Shown here in pieces: positions 32,443 through 41,271 of a DNA stretch of 64,000 nt. The DNA comes from Selenomonas sputigena_A (GTDB taxonomy: Bacteria; Bacillota; Negativicutes; Selenomonadales; Selenomonadaceae), in contig NZ_CP194411.1 in the NCBI RefSeq assembly GCF_051603425.1, positions 1,364,001-1,428,000 of the forward strand. Reading direction: 5' to 3'. How positions within the stretch are numbered: the stretch's first letter is position 1; each line of letters opens with the position of its first letter. The notes beneath the pieces were generated by a model, which saw only the letters and a list, made by a program, of their open reading frames with translations, was not told the DNA's origin and did not search any database. Both the position numbers and the translations under genes were made by a program.

Positions 32443-34017
32443 ATGGGTATTTATCTTAATCCCGGTTCGGGGATGTTTGAGCAATCGTTGAATTCGGAAA
32501 TTTATGTGGACAAGACGGGGTTGATCGAGCAGACGAATCGTCGTTTCAAAAGCCAGCAGAAGTATCTGTGCGTGAGTCGCCCGCGGCGTTTTGGTAAGAC
32601 GATGGCGGCGGATATGCTCTGTGCCTACTACGATCGCACCGTTGACGGCGCCGCGCTTTTTGCAGGGCTTGCCGTTGAAGCGGCGGAGAGCTTTGCGACG
32701 CACCTAAACAACAGCGACGTCATCCGTCTTAATATGCAGGAATTCCTGAGCGAAACGGATAGTATAGAGGAATTTCTTGCTTTTTTGCAGGAAGCCGTGC
32801 TCTGGGAATTATTGAAAGAATATCCGGATTTTACATACTTTCGCAAGAATAATTTACGCAATGTAATGGAGACAATCCATCAGCACACCCGACGCTTCTT
32901 CGTCATCGTCATCGACGAATGGGACTGTATTTTTCGTGAATACCCGCAAAATATGGCGGCGCAGCGGCAGTATCTTGACTTCCTGCGCGATTGGCTCAAG
33001 GATAAAGCGTACATCGGCCTCGCATATATGACGGGAATCCTGCCGATCAAGAAGTACGGCACACATTCCGCGCTCAACATGTTCATGGAGTTTTCCATGG
33101 AGAATCCGCGCCAGTTCGCGCCTTTCGTCGGTTTTACGGAGGACGAGGTGAAGGCATTGTGCACGCGCTACGCCATGGATTTTGCGGAATGCCGTGCCTG
33201 GTACGACGGCTACCATTTCGCCGAATCCGGCTCTGTGTACAATCCCAAGAGCGTCGTTGAGGCGATGCTCTCGCGCGGCTATGGTAACTATTGGAACAGG
33301 ACGGAAACGTATGAGGCGCTGAAGGTCTATATCGACTTGAACCAAGGCGGTCTGCGCGATGCTGTCATCCGCATGATGGGTGGCGGCAGGCAGAGGATTG
33401 CCGTAGGGAACTTCGCCAATGATATGACGACCTTTACATCGGCCGATGACGTGATGACACTTCTCGTGCATCTGGGATATCTTGGCTATGACAAGACAAC
33501 GGAAGAGGTCTTTGTGCCGAACAACGAGATTCTCAGCGAGTATGTCAACGCGACGAAACAGGGGGAAGCATGGGAGGCCGTGCGCCGTGCGCTGCAGGAG
33601 TCTGACGCGCTCTTGGAGGCGATTGCCGCGAAGGATGCGCCTGCTGTAGCGGAGGCTGTGGAGCGGGCGCATCTCGAAACGAGCTATTTACAGTACAACG
33701 ATGAAAATGCTCTCGCCTATACGCTTTTCCTTGCTCTTTACAGTGCGCGGCGCTTCTATCAGCTTGTGCGCGAGTTGCCGCTCGGCAAAGGATTCGCCGA
33801 CCTCGTACTGCTGCCTCGTCCGGCGTATCCCGGGCGTGCGGCGGTTGTCATCGAGCTCAAGTGGGACAAGGGCGCAAGGGCGGCAATCTCTCAAATCAAG
33901 GAAAAAAGGTACGGCGAAGCATTGGCGTCTTATGTGGGGAGAATTCTGCTCGTCGGCATAAGTTACGACAAGAAGACGCGCAGGCACAGTGCAGAGATTG
34001 AAGAACTGGTAAAATAA
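32443..34017 (+). CDS. AAA-ATPase-like protein with C-terminal PD-(D/E)XK nuclease domain
   Basis: The 524-residue protein matches a widespread family in gut and oral anaerobes. An N-terminal AAA-like ATPase has SGMFEQSLNSEIYVDKTGLI, Walker A-like SRPRRFGKTM and Walker B-like FFVIVIDEWD. A C-terminal nuclease-like domain has KGFADLVLLP and AAVVIELKWDK (the D...E-x-K centre). The function is unknown; many genomes hold many copies, which suggests a selfish or defence-related role. ATG at 32443 follows AGGGGGGAAGGCC, 46 bases after rarA, possibly co-transcribed. Confidence 0.87.
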   Translation: MGIYLNPGSGMFEQSLNSEIYVDKTGLIEQTNRRFKSQQKYLCVSRPRRFGKTMAADMLCAYYDRTVDGAALFAGLAVEAAESFATHLNNSDVIRLNMQEFLSETDSIEEFLAFLQEAVLWELLKEYPDFTYFRKNNLRNVMETIHQHTRRFFVIVIDEWDCIFREYPQNMAAQRQYLDFLRDWLKDKAYIGLAYMTGILPIKKYGTHSALNMFMEFSMENPRQFAPFVGFTEDEVKALCTRYAMDFAECRAWYDGYHFAESGSVYNPKSVVEAMLSRGYGNYWNRTETYEALKVYIDLNQGGLRDAVIRMMGGGRQRIAVGNFANDMTTFTSADDVMTLLVHLGYLGYDKTTEEVFVPNNEILSEYVNATKQGEAWEAVRRALQESDALLEAIAAKDAPAVAEAVERAHLETSYLQYNDENALAYTLFLALYSARRFYQLVRELPLGKGFADLVLLPRPAYPGRAAVVIELKWDKGARAAISQIKEKRYGEALASYVGRILLVGISYDKKTRRHSAEIEELVK

Positions 34018-34021
34018 AGAA

Positions 34022-34063
34022 GCGACAAAAGGCTGCCCTGCACAAACGCAGGGCAGCCTTTTG
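34022..34063. terminator. strong bidirectional terminator
   Basis: A perfect 20-bp stem (GCGACAAAAGGCTGCCCTGC) with a six-base loop, then T6 on the plus side, between convergent genes. Confidence 0.93.
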
Positions 34064-34080
34064 TCGCTTTTTTATTTTCG

Positions 34081-34875
34081 CTAAGACAGCAGCAGACTGT
34101 CATTCGCCAATTCGTTGCCGGCGGCTTTTTCGAAGAGTGCGAGCAGGTCGCGTACGGAGAGGCGCGATTTTTCCTCGCTTTTGACATCGACGAGGATCTG
34201 TCCTTCGTGCATCATGATGAGGCGGTTGCCGAGGCGCAGGGCGTCCTTCATGTTGTGTGTGATCATGAGCGTCGTCAGGCGGCGCTTGTCCACGATGTCT
34301 TTGGTGATGTCGAGCACTTTTTCCGCGGTCTTGGGATCGAGCGCCGCCGTGTGCTCGTCGAGGAGCAGGAGTTTCGGCGAGGCCATCGTCGCCATCAGGA
34401 GTGTCAAGGCTTGGCGCTGGCCGCCTGAAAGCAGGCCGACCTTGGATTCCAGCCTGTCCTCGAGCCCGAGGTTGAGCCCCGCCAGAAGCTCCTTGAAGTG
34501 TTGCCTCTGCGCTTTGGAGAAGCTCCAGCGCAGCGTCGGCGTGCGGCCGCGCCGTGCGGCGATGGCAAGATTTTCTTCGATCATCATGCCTGCCGCCGTG
34601 CCCATCATGGGATCCTGGAAAACGCGCCCGATATATTTGGCGCGCTTATGCTCCGGCCACTTCGTGATATCGTCGCCGGCAATGACGATGCGCCCTGTGT
34701 CGACGCGGAAGGTTCCTGCAATGGAGTTCATCAGCGTCGATTTTCCGGCGCCGTTGCCGCCGATGACGGTTACGAAGTCGCCGGGCGCGAGATGGAGCGA
34801 GACGCCCTTCAACGCGAGTTTTTCCGTAATCGTGCCGGGATTGAACGTTTTGGAAATGTTTTCAATGCGAAGCAT
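34081..34875 (-). CDS. ABC transporter ATPase (TrpXYZ-type system)
   Basis: The 264-residue ATPase energises the permease encoded just upstream. It shows Walker A GGNGAGKST, the signature LSGGQRQALTLLMA, Walker B LLLLDEHTAALD and the switch MITHNM. DEHTAALD (rather than DEPTSALD) is typical of this uptake family. The ATG at 34875 overlaps the permease stop (ATGA), so translation is coupled. Family members import tryptophan, tyrosine or other small solutes; the substrate here is not determined. Confidence 0.92.
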   Translation of the reverse strand: MLRIENISKTFNPGTITEKLALKGVSLHLAPGDFVTVIGGNGAGKSTLMNSIAGTFRVDTGRIVIAGDDITKWPEHKRAKYIGRVFQDPMMGTAAGMMIEENLAIAARRGRTPTLRWSFSKAQRQHFKELLAGLNLGLEDRLESKVGLLSGGQRQALTLLMATMASPKLLLLDEHTAALDPKTAEKVLDITKDIVDKRRLTTLMITHNMKDALRLGNRLIMMHEGQILVDVKSEEKSRLSVRDLLALFEKAAGNELANDSLLLS

Positions 34876-35756
34876 CAATGCACACCCCTTTTCATGCCGC
34901 GGATTTTTGACTGGATCAGCGGCAGGGAGAGCGCAAGCGCGACGAGCGCCGCTGTGAAGAGCTTGAGATCGTTCGGCGGCATGCCGAGCTCCAGGACAAT
35001 GGCGATGACAGCGCGGTAGACGATGGAGCCGCCGATTACGGACAGCAGGCAGTTCTTGAAGCTTCGCGTGCCGAAGAGCACTTCACCGATGATGACGGAA
35101 GCGAGGCCGATGACGATGGTGCCGACGCCCATGCCGACATCGGCAAAGCCGTTGGCCTGAGCGACGAGCGCACCGGAGATGGCGACCAGGCCGTTTGAGA
35201 GAAGCAGCCCGAGGATGATCGTCATATCCGTATTGACGCCATTGGCGCGGATCATGTTCTGGTTGTAGCCCGTCGCACGGATTGCCGCGCCGAGCTCTGT
35301 GCCGAAGAAATAGTAGCAGACGACGCTGATGAGGGAGACGACGAGAAAGCCCATGGCAAGCACGGCGATTTCGCGCTCCAGACCGAAGGACTGCGCCTGC
35401 GTAAAGATGGTTTCGGTATTCAAAAGAGGCAGGTTCGCCTTGCCCATGATGCGGAGGTTTACGGAATAAAGCGCAATCATGGTGAGGATGCCTGCGAGAA
35501 GTGCGGGAATCTTGAGCTTCGTTGTCAGAAGCCCCGTGACGACACCGGAAAGCATGCCCGCGAGAAAGGCGGCGGCGATGGCGATGAGCGGTGAAAAACC
35601 GCCTGCGAGAAGGCTGGCCGCCGTCGCAGCGCCGAGCGGGAAGCTCCCTTCGACGGTGAGATCGGGGACGTCGAGGACGCGGAACGTCAGATAGACGCCG
35701 ATGGCGAGGAGCGCCCATAAGAGCCCCAGTGAAACGGTTGGGATGATGAGATCCAT
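34875..35756 (-). CDS. ABC transporter permease (TrpXYZ-type system)
   Basis: The 293-residue inner-membrane protein has eight or more hydrophobic helices and the motif FRVLDVPDLTVEGSFPLGAA characteristic of this permease family. ATG at 35756 follows AAGGAG at a longish 12-base spacing; longer starts have no better site. It lies between the lipoprotein gene and the ATPase gene. A terminator upstream (35846-35880) probably sets a lower level than the binding protein. Confidence 0.9.
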   Translation of the reverse strand: MDLIIPTVSLGLLWALLAIGVYLTFRVLDVPDLTVEGSFPLGAATAASLLAGGFSPLIAIAAAFLAGMLSGVVTGLLTTKLKIPALLAGILTMIALYSVNLRIMGKANLPLLNTETIFTQAQSFGLEREIAVLAMGFLVVSLISVVCYYFFGTELGAAIRATGYNQNMIRANGVNTDMTIILGLLLSNGLVAISGALVAQANGFADVGMGVGTIVIGLASVIIGEVLFGTRSFKNCLLSVIGGSIVYRAVIAIVLELGMPPNDLKLFTAALVALALSLPLIQSKIRGMKRGVH

Positions 35757-35845
35757 GGAAATATATTTCTCCTTTGTGAAAACGACATAAGGGCGTGCGC
35801 CCGGAGGGAAAAGCGTGATTGGTGTACGTTGGCCGCTCAAATGAG

Positions 35846-35880
35846 AAAACCCCGGCGCGTAAGGCCGGCCGGGGTTTTTA
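35846..35880 (-). terminator. terminator between binding protein and permease genes
   Basis: AAAACCCCGGC and GCCGGGGTTTT-type arms with a CGCGTAAGGCC loop, T-rich on both sides. It probably allows partial read-through. Confidence 0.8.
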
Positions 35881-35930
35881 TCGAGAGGAGGCGCAGAGCG
35901 ATTGGCAAGGCTTCTGCATGTCCGGAAAGT

Positions 35931-36923
35931 TTACTCGACGATTTCCGCATCCTTGAGGACGTCGTCCGGAATCTTTATGCCGAGTTTTTCCGCATTCGTC
36001 TTGTTGATGCAGACTTTGAGATCCTTCGGCATCTCTATGGCCATATCGGCGGGCTTGGCTTTCCCTTCGAGGATGTCGGCCGCCATGTTGCCGGCCTGTT
36101 TGCCGAGCTTGTAGAAGTCAACGCCGTATGTGGCGAGCGCACCGGCTTTGACCCAGTTGTCCTCGCTGCAGAACACAGGTTTCTTCGCCGGATCCGTGAT
36201 GGCGAGGAGCGTCGGGACGGCCGAAGCCATGACGTTGTCCGTCGGCTCGAAGAAAGCGTCGACATCGCCGACGAGGCTGTTGGCCGCCTGCTGGATGTCG
36301 TTGACCGTCGAAATCGTTGCAGTGCGGACCTTGAGCCCGCGGCTCTCGGCATACTCGGTGATGGCCTTGACCTGCACCTCGGAATTGACCTCGCTCGAGC
36401 AGTAGATGACACCGATGGTCTTTGTCTCGGGAGCAATCTTCAGGAGCAGATCGATCTGATCCTTGATGGGGCTCATGTCGCTCGTGCCCGTGACGTTGCC
36501 GCCGGGTTTTTCATTCGAGGCGACGAGCTTCGCGCCAACATAGTCGGTGATGGCCGTGCCGACAATGGGAATGTCGTGCGTCGCATTCGCCATGCTCTGT
36601 GCAGAGGGCGTCGCGATGGCACAGATGAGGTTCATCTTTGCTGAGACGAAGCGCTGGGCGATGTTCTGGAGGTTCGACTGGTCTGCCTGCGCGTTCTGTC
36701 GGTCGATGGTGATGTTCTTGCCCTCCTCGAAGCCGCGTTCCTTGAGACCGTCGACAAAGCCCTTGCTCGCTGCATCAAGCGCGTTGTGCTCGACGAGCTG
36801 CACAATGCCGATTTTGATGTCCTTCGTGTCGGCGCTCTGTCCGCCGCATCCTGCAAAGCCAAAGCTGGCGGCGAGGAGCGAGGCGCCGATGGCAAGCGCC
36901 TTGAGCTTCCGTGGAATATGCAT
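35931..36923 (-). CDS. ABC transporter substrate-binding lipoprotein (TrpX-like)
   Basis: The 330-residue protein has a signal peptide with lipobox FGFAGC (Cys near residue 27) and a type I binding fold of the TrpX/BMP-like group: IKIGIVQLVEHNALDAASKGF at the start, TPSAQSMAN, VGTAITD and GVIYCSSEVNSE. It catches an amino acid or related solute for the downstream permease and ATPase. The start at 36923 follows AAAGGCGG. A TATAAT at 36969-36974 drives the operon. Confidence 0.9.
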   Translation of the reverse strand: MHIPRKLKALAIGASLLAASFGFAGCGGQSADTKDIKIGIVQLVEHNALDAASKGFVDGLKERGFEEGKNITIDRQNAQADQSNLQNIAQRFVSAKMNLICAIATPSAQSMANATHDIPIVGTAITDYVGAKLVASNEKPGGNVTGTSDMSPIKDQIDLLLKIAPETKTIGVIYCSSEVNSEVQVKAITEYAESRGLKVRTATISTVNDIQQAANSLVGDVDAFFEPTDNVMASAVPTLLAITDPAKKPVFCSEDNWVKAGALATYGVDFYKLGKQAGNMAADILEGKAKPADMAIEMPKDLKVCINKTNAEKLGIKIPDDVLKDAEIVE

Positions 36924-36968
36924 GATGATTCCGCCTTTCTTCCCTAAATTATTGGATGTAATACGAAT

Positions 36969-36974
36969 ATTATA
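36969..36974 (-). promoter_or_regulatory. -10 box of the TrpX-like operon
   Basis: TATAAT on the minus strand with TTGGCT 18 bases upstream. Confidence 0.6.
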
Positions 36975-37043
36975 CATGTTTGGCGCAGGAAAAGCCAATA
37001 GCAGGAAGAAAACGGCTCGTTTGTCCTAATTTTCTTTGTGCTC

Positions 37044-37072
37044 TTGGCAAATCAGGCATCTTATCGTATAAT
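37044..37072 (+). promoter_or_regulatory. promoter of the amino-acid-binding lipoprotein gene
   Basis: TTGGCA and TATAAT are 17 bases apart, overlapped by the palindrome at 37061-37085. Confidence 0.8.
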
Positions 37073-37085
37073 ATCACTACGATAA
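37061..37085. promoter_or_regulatory. operator-like inverted repeat
   Basis: TTATCGTA and TACGATAA are perfect 8-bp arms nine bases apart, covering the -10 box and the predicted start of transcription. A repressor bound here would block the promoter. The regulator is unknown. Confidence 0.6.
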
Positions 37086-37114
37086 CACTTTAACGAAGAA
37101 AAGGAGTGGCTGTT

Positions 37115-37909
37115 TTGAAGAAAATCTTATTCCTCTGTCTGTCGCTGGCCTTGGCGGCAGGACTTGCTGCGGGCTGCGGCGGTACGGCGGACAAGACCTC
37201 GTCTGAGACGCCGAAGAAAATCGTCATTGGTCTCGACGACAATTTCCCGCCCATGGGTTTCCTGGATGAAAACAATGAGATTACGGGCTTTGATGTGGAT
37301 CTTGCGAAGGAAGCGGCGAAACGTCTCGGCACGGAGGTGGAATTCAAGCCCATCGACTGGTCGAGCAAGGAGGCGGAAATCCAGAGCGGCCGCATTGACG
37401 CGCTTTGGAACGGTCTGGAGATTACAGAAGAGCGCAAGAAAAACCTGCTCTTTTCGGAGCCTTATATGAACGACCAGCAGGTGATCTTCAAGCGCGCCGA
37501 CGATGCCTCGATCGCGAAGGAAGACGATCTCAAGGGCAAGACGGTTGCGACCCAGAGCGCCTCGGGCACGGCAGAGGATTATGTGGACGGGCATAAGGAT
37601 ACGACGGGCTACAAAGACGTGAAGAAGTATGCAGACTATCTGTCCGCCTTCATGGATTTGGAGAACGGCCGCGTCGATGCGATTGTCTGTGACGAGATCA
37701 TCGGGCGTTTCTATATGTCGAAGCATCCCGACAAGATTGCCGCGCTCGAAGGCCACGTCGGCCCTGTGACGCAGTTCGGCGTTGCCTACCGCAAGGATGA
37801 TACGGCGCTGAAGGAGAAGATGCAGAAGGTTCTTGATGAAATGCGTGCCGACGGCACGATGGCGAAGGTTTCCGAGAAGTGGTTCGGCAAGGACATCACG
37901 AAGCTGTAA
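37115..37909 (+). CDS. amino acid ABC transporter substrate-binding lipoprotein (SBP_bac_3)
   Basis: The 264-residue protein has a signal peptide with lipobox (GLAAGC) and a type II binding fold of the glutamine/cystine class: IVIGLDDNFPPMGFLDENNEITGFDVDLA, the WNGLEITEERKKNLLFSEPY hinge and AYRKDDTALKEKM. Start is a TTG eight bases after AAAAGGAG; an in-frame GTG at 37106 lies inside that site. No permease or ATPase gene follows, so it must serve a transporter elsewhere. Confidence 0.9.
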   Translation: MKKILFLCLSLALAAGLAAGCGGTADKTSSETPKKIVIGLDDNFPPMGFLDENNEITGFDVDLAKEAAKRLGTEVEFKPIDWSSKEAEIQSGRIDALWNGLEITEERKKNLLFSEPYMNDQQVIFKRADDASIAKEDDLKGKTVATQSASGTAEDYVDGHKDTTGYKDVKKYADYLSAFMDLENGRVDAIVCDEIIGRFYMSKHPDKIAALEGHVGPVTQFGVAYRKDDTALKEKMQKVLDEMRADGTMAKVSEKWFGKDITKL

Positions 37910-37920
37910 GATATTTTAAG

Positions 37921-37955
37921 AGGCTGTGCGCAGGCTTTGGCTGGCGCACAGCCTT
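37921..37955 (+). terminator. terminator of the SBP gene
   Basis: AGGCTGTGCGC and GCGCACAGCCT arms, then TTGCTG. Confidence 0.75.
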
Positions 37956-38003
37956 TGCTGCATCTCAAGCTGTTTTATTGAGCAGGCGCGATGCTCATGG
38001 CAG

Positions 38004-38147
38004 AATGATAAAGAAGCATTGGCAGAATATGTGGGCAACATGATGGTCAGGCTGCTCGAGTACATTGTGGTCAAGGAGGACGGGCAGATCGTTGTTATTC
38101 TCAAGGGCGGGATTCGCTGTTGGAGGGTAATGTTCAAGAACACATAA
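38004..38147 (+). pseudogene. possible C-terminal fragment of a site-specific recombinase
   Basis: A short open segment reads LLEYIVVKEDGQIVVILKGG, which recalls the tail of large serine recombinases (a strand pair ending in an aliphatic-F/L-K motif). There is no start signal and no catalytic domain nearby, so it is debris at most. The similarity is from pattern memory only. The rest of 37956-38230 holds nothing I can name. Confidence 0.3.
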
Positions 38148-38231
38148 ATATCATCACTTGTCCGTCGCAATGCGTATGTGCAGGCATCTTTTGCGTTCGT
38201 ACCATACTTTCAGCGTTCATAACCATTTTTA

Positions 38232-38259
38232 TTGGCTTTTCGCAAAAATATTATAAAAT
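38232..38259 (+). promoter_or_regulatory. promoter-like pair before the autotransporter gene
   Basis: TTGGCT and TAAAAT are 16 bases apart in an AT-rich stretch, about 60 bases before the start. Confidence 0.5.
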
Positions 38260-38319
38260 AATAGGGATTTGATTACGATAAATGTATGAAAGAAATCCAT
38301 TTGCAAGGAGCTTGGTATC

Positions 38320-40422
38320 ATGAAACATCCATTTTTAAACAGAACAAATGTTTTGCGGGGGGGGGTACTTGTTCCGCGCATCCTCGCAGCACTGGCGGCA
38401 GGCGTCGTCACGCTCGGCGCACTCCCCTGCGCCCATGCCGATCCCATCGTCCGCTCCTCCGTCACGGAGGATATCGATGCGCCTGACGGCGTTGCGGGCA
38501 GCATCGACGGCAGCGCCGCGACCATCACGATCGGCACGGAGGGCGGCGGCACATCGCCCAGGATCAAACACGGCAGCGGGTTTACGTCTGTCTACGGCTC
38601 GCGGTACAGGGGTGCTGCGCCGTCATTTACGCTGCAGGGCGGCAGGGCGGTCATCCGCAGCGGCCGGATGCGGCAGCTCTACGGCGGTAATGCCAGAGTC
38701 CAGACCACCGGAGGGGCGGATGCCTCCGTGCAGGTCACGGGGAGCAGCGTCACGAGCACGGGCGGTCGGATCACAGATGTGTTCGGAGGATACGCTTCTG
38801 CACAGTCGGATTCGGGTAATGCATACGCTGCAGCACGCGGGAATGTTGTGCATCTGCAAGGGGGAGTTTATCAGACTGTACACGGCGGCCTAGCCGAGAC
38901 TCGCACGAACGCGGGCAGCAGCACCGCCATCGCCGAGGGCAATACGGTCTATATCAGCGGAGGCACTTATCAGTACGGGGGTTACATTACGGCAGGCTGG
39001 GCAAAAAGACCTGACCCAGGCACCAGCATCGCTCGCAACAACACGATCGAGATCACGGGTGCGCCCGGGCCGCTGCCGAGCCTGATCGGAGGGCGTGGCG
39101 GTGTAGGCAGCGGCAGAAATATTTTAGAGAACAATGCGCTGATCGTACGCTATACAAAGGGCATCACGGCAGCCTCTGCGGAAGGTTTTCAGAGATTCGT
39201 CTTCTATGCGCCTGCAGATCTTGCCGCCGGGGAACCGATGCTCTCGCTCCCTTTCGCGGCGCCAGATGTCCAACTTGAAGGCGCTGCCGTCGAGGCGTAT
39301 CTGCCGGGCAGCAGCACGGCGCATGAGCTGACCCTCCTCCAGACCGCCAGTCCCGCCGGCATCACGACGGACGCGGCGACCAAGATGACGGTCTATGAGG
39401 GCATTTCGGGCACGCTGGCGAATGCGATGTATGTGGACAGCACGGGCAAGAAGCTCCTCGTTCGACGTGACGGCGCATTCCAATTCACCGGTGGGGACAA
39501 CGCAAAGTCCCTCGCTGAGACGATGGCAGGGGCGGCGGCATTCCTCGGTACGGGTGCGCATCTCTTTACAGGGCCGGGCATCTCAAGCGCATCCATTGAG
39601 GCGGCGGCAGCGAGCGGCTTCGCCCCCTTTGCCGCGCTTGACGGTGCATCTCTGCGCCATGAGACGGGTTCGCACGTCGAGATGACGGGCATGAATCTCG
39701 TCGTCGGATTCTCGCGTGAGCTAAAGCGCGGGAACGACCGCCTTCTCTTCGGTCCCCTCGTTGAGTACGGGCGCGGCAGCTATGACAGCTACGTCAACGC
39801 GGTGCACGGCGATGGCACGGTGTGGTATCTCGGTGTGGGCGGATTCGTGCGCAGGGAACACGCGAACGGCATGTTCTATGAGGGCAGCCTCCGCTTCGGG
39901 CGGTCGGACATGGACTACGCCGCTGACATCCGCATGGGTTCCGGTACGGTGCACACGTCCTACGATACGGATGCGAACTACATCGGCGCACATCTGGGGA
40001 TCGGACAGCAGGTCACCGCAAAGAACGGAACAGAGCGAGAGATGTATCTCCGCTATTTCTACACGCGGCAGGACGGGGCGAGCGCGACGCTCTCCACGGG
40101 CGACCGCTACGACTTCTCCGCCGTGGACAGCCACCGCCTGCGGACGGGAATGCGGTGGACGATGCCGCAGACGGGCGGCGCTCTGATCCTCGGTACGTCG
40201 GTGCAGTATGAGTTCGGCGGCGACACGAGTGCGACCTACCATCGCCCGGGCGGGCTGTCCTACACATCGCCATCCCCGTCTCTCAAGGGATTCTCCGGCA
40301 GCCTCGAGGTCGGCTGGAAAGCCGCGATGAGCGAGAACGCCACTGCCAATGTCGCCGTCGAGGGATGGATGGGCAAGCAGCGCGGCGTATCCCTCAACGC
40401 AAGATTCGAGTGGGGGTTCTGA
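38320..40422 (+). CDS. autotransporter-like outer-membrane protein with a G9 tract
   Basis: The 700-residue protein has a long signal region (about 1-41, cut near AHADP), a Gly/Ser/Thr-rich passenger (about 45-380) with repeated short strands such as GNTVYISGGTYQYGG, and a C-terminal beta-barrel (about 440-700) with alternating aromatic strands ending in the WGF outer-membrane signature. A run of nine Gs (38357-38365) lies within codons 13-16. A one-base change would shift the frame, so expression could be phase-variable. As given here the gene is in frame. ATG follows AAGGAGCTTGGTATC. It probably acts in adhesion or surface interaction. Confidence 0.85.
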   Translation: MKHPFLNRTNVLRGGVLVPRILAALAAGVVTLGALPCAHADPIVRSSVTEDIDAPDGVAGSIDGSAATITIGTEGGGTSPRIKHGSGFTSVYGSRYRGAAPSFTLQGGRAVIRSGRMRQLYGGNARVQTTGGADASVQVTGSSVTSTGGRITDVFGGYASAQSDSGNAYAAARGNVVHLQGGVYQTVHGGLAETRTNAGSSTAIAEGNTVYISGGTYQYGGYITAGWAKRPDPGTSIARNNTIEITGAPGPLPSLIGGRGGVGSGRNILENNALIVRYTKGITAASAEGFQRFVFYAPADLAAGEPMLSLPFAAPDVQLEGAAVEAYLPGSSTAHELTLLQTASPAGITTDAATKMTVYEGISGTLANAMYVDSTGKKLLVRRDGAFQFTGGDNAKSLAETMAGAAAFLGTGAHLFTGPGISSASIEAAAASGFAPFAALDGASLRHETGSHVEMTGMNLVVGFSRELKRGNDRLLFGPLVEYGRGSYDSYVNAVHGDGTVWYLGVGGFVRREHANGMFYEGSLRFGRSDMDYAADIRMGSGTVHTSYDTDANYIGAHLGIGQQVTAKNGTEREMYLRYFYTRQDGASATLSTGDRYDFSAVDSHRLRTGMRWTMPQTGGALILGTSVQYEFGGDTSATYHRPGGLSYTSPSPSLKGFSGSLEVGWKAAMSENATANVAVEGWMGKQRGVSLNARFEWGF
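38357..38365 (+). repeat. G9 homopolymer in the signal-peptide region
   Basis: Nine consecutive G residues, in a position where slipped-strand mispairing would switch the downstream protein on or off. Confidence 0.9.
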
Positions 40423-40484
40423 TACGGTTTTTCCGCGCGTTTTAATTCTTTGTCCAATATTTTTGGGGAAACGGATAATTCCCT

Positions 40485-40634
40485 ATGGAATCGCTGATAA
40501 AATAGACCTTTCGCTTTGCTTCCCTGTCAAGGAGAAAAATCCAACGGATCAGCAGGGGCCATGCGGAGGACTCCAAGGTGCGGGCGAAAAAGATGCGCTA
40601 AGAGACGCAAGCTGAATGTATCAATGATTCCCTA
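40485..40634. repeat. palindromic repeat (MITE-like), copy B, degenerate
   Basis: The ends, TATGGAATCGCTGATAAAAT and GAATGTATCAATGATTCCCTA, match the family termini. The middle differs from the other copies and has no gene. Confidence 0.55.
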
Positions 40635-40745
40635 TATGCGGTTTCTGTGTTTTCAGCAGAATATCGAGAAATTTGATTGGGCTGCATGTATAATTCTTCC
40701 TGATGTAGAATGAAAAAGAAACAGAGATTCCATTCGTCAACTCGA

Positions 40746-40886
40746 CGTCTGGAAGTTTTGCGCCAGCCGTTGGAGGATGGCGCTGTGACGGTCGCACGTG
40801 TCAATGCGATGCTGGCATTTCCCTCTCGTATCATTTTGGTAGCGGCAATGAACGAGGTAACGTCGATGAGGATTTCTCGTTCATAA
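40746..40886 (+). pseudogene. fragment of a ComM/Mg-chelatase-like AAA ATPase gene
   Basis: A 46-codon open stretch reads RLEVLRQPLEDGAVTVARVN, then AMLAFPSRIILVAAMN, which is the Walker B-adjacent block of YifB/ComM proteins (usually ...REPLEDG.V.ISR...P..F.LVAAMNPCPCG). It breaks off just before the expected PCPCG. The rest of the gene is absent, so it is a relic, apparently cut by rearrangement around the neighbouring repeats. Confidence 0.75.
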
Positions 40887-40899
40887 CAATTCATTTTTT

Positions 40900-40928
40900 T
40901 TGAGGTGTCAAATTGGCACCTCAAGTTT
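40900..40928. terminator. hairpin with T tails on both strands
   Basis: TTGAGGTG and CACCTCAA arms, T8 before and GTTTTG after. Confidence 0.65.
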
Positions 40929-41271
40929 TGTTGCCGAAAAGACTTCAGTCATTCCGCATGGCGTATTCCTCAACAATCTGGTCAATCCGAGGGCCTTGGG
41001 GACGGATCATAGAGCAGTTTTCCTATGAGGTAAGATTTGCCGTTTATTTGATGTTATGGTATGGTATAAAATGAGTAAGTGCAAGGCGGTGGCAGGATAG
41101 GGAAGTCCGCACCAAAACCCATTGGTGAAACACATCAACATAGTGGTGCTTAATTGCAGACAATCCTTCAAGACGTGTTTGATCATTTTGGAGGGGAATA
41201 CTGAAAAACAGGAAGCCAATGGTGTTCTTATGCCCTACGGAAGTTGCCGACGGATGCACAAGAAGGGAAAC
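40929..41271. other. stretch without a recognisable gene
   Basis: I see no intact gene here. The minus strand carries a 21-codon frame (41010-40945) of unclear meaning. The plus strand has a TATAAA box near 41064, which could serve the HsdM fragment or the downstream toxin-antitoxin genes. The region looks like rearranged debris. Confidence 0.4.

Noticed and set aside
34875..34878. TTG start one codon upstream for the TrpXYZ-type ATPase
   Set aside because: The ATG at 34875 gives the usual ATGA overlap with the permease stop and is the better start.
40598..40924. Minus-strand 108-codon frame in the repeat zone
   Set aside because: It runs across a palindromic repeat end and the ComM-like fragment on the other strand, and has no ribosome binding site or known motif.
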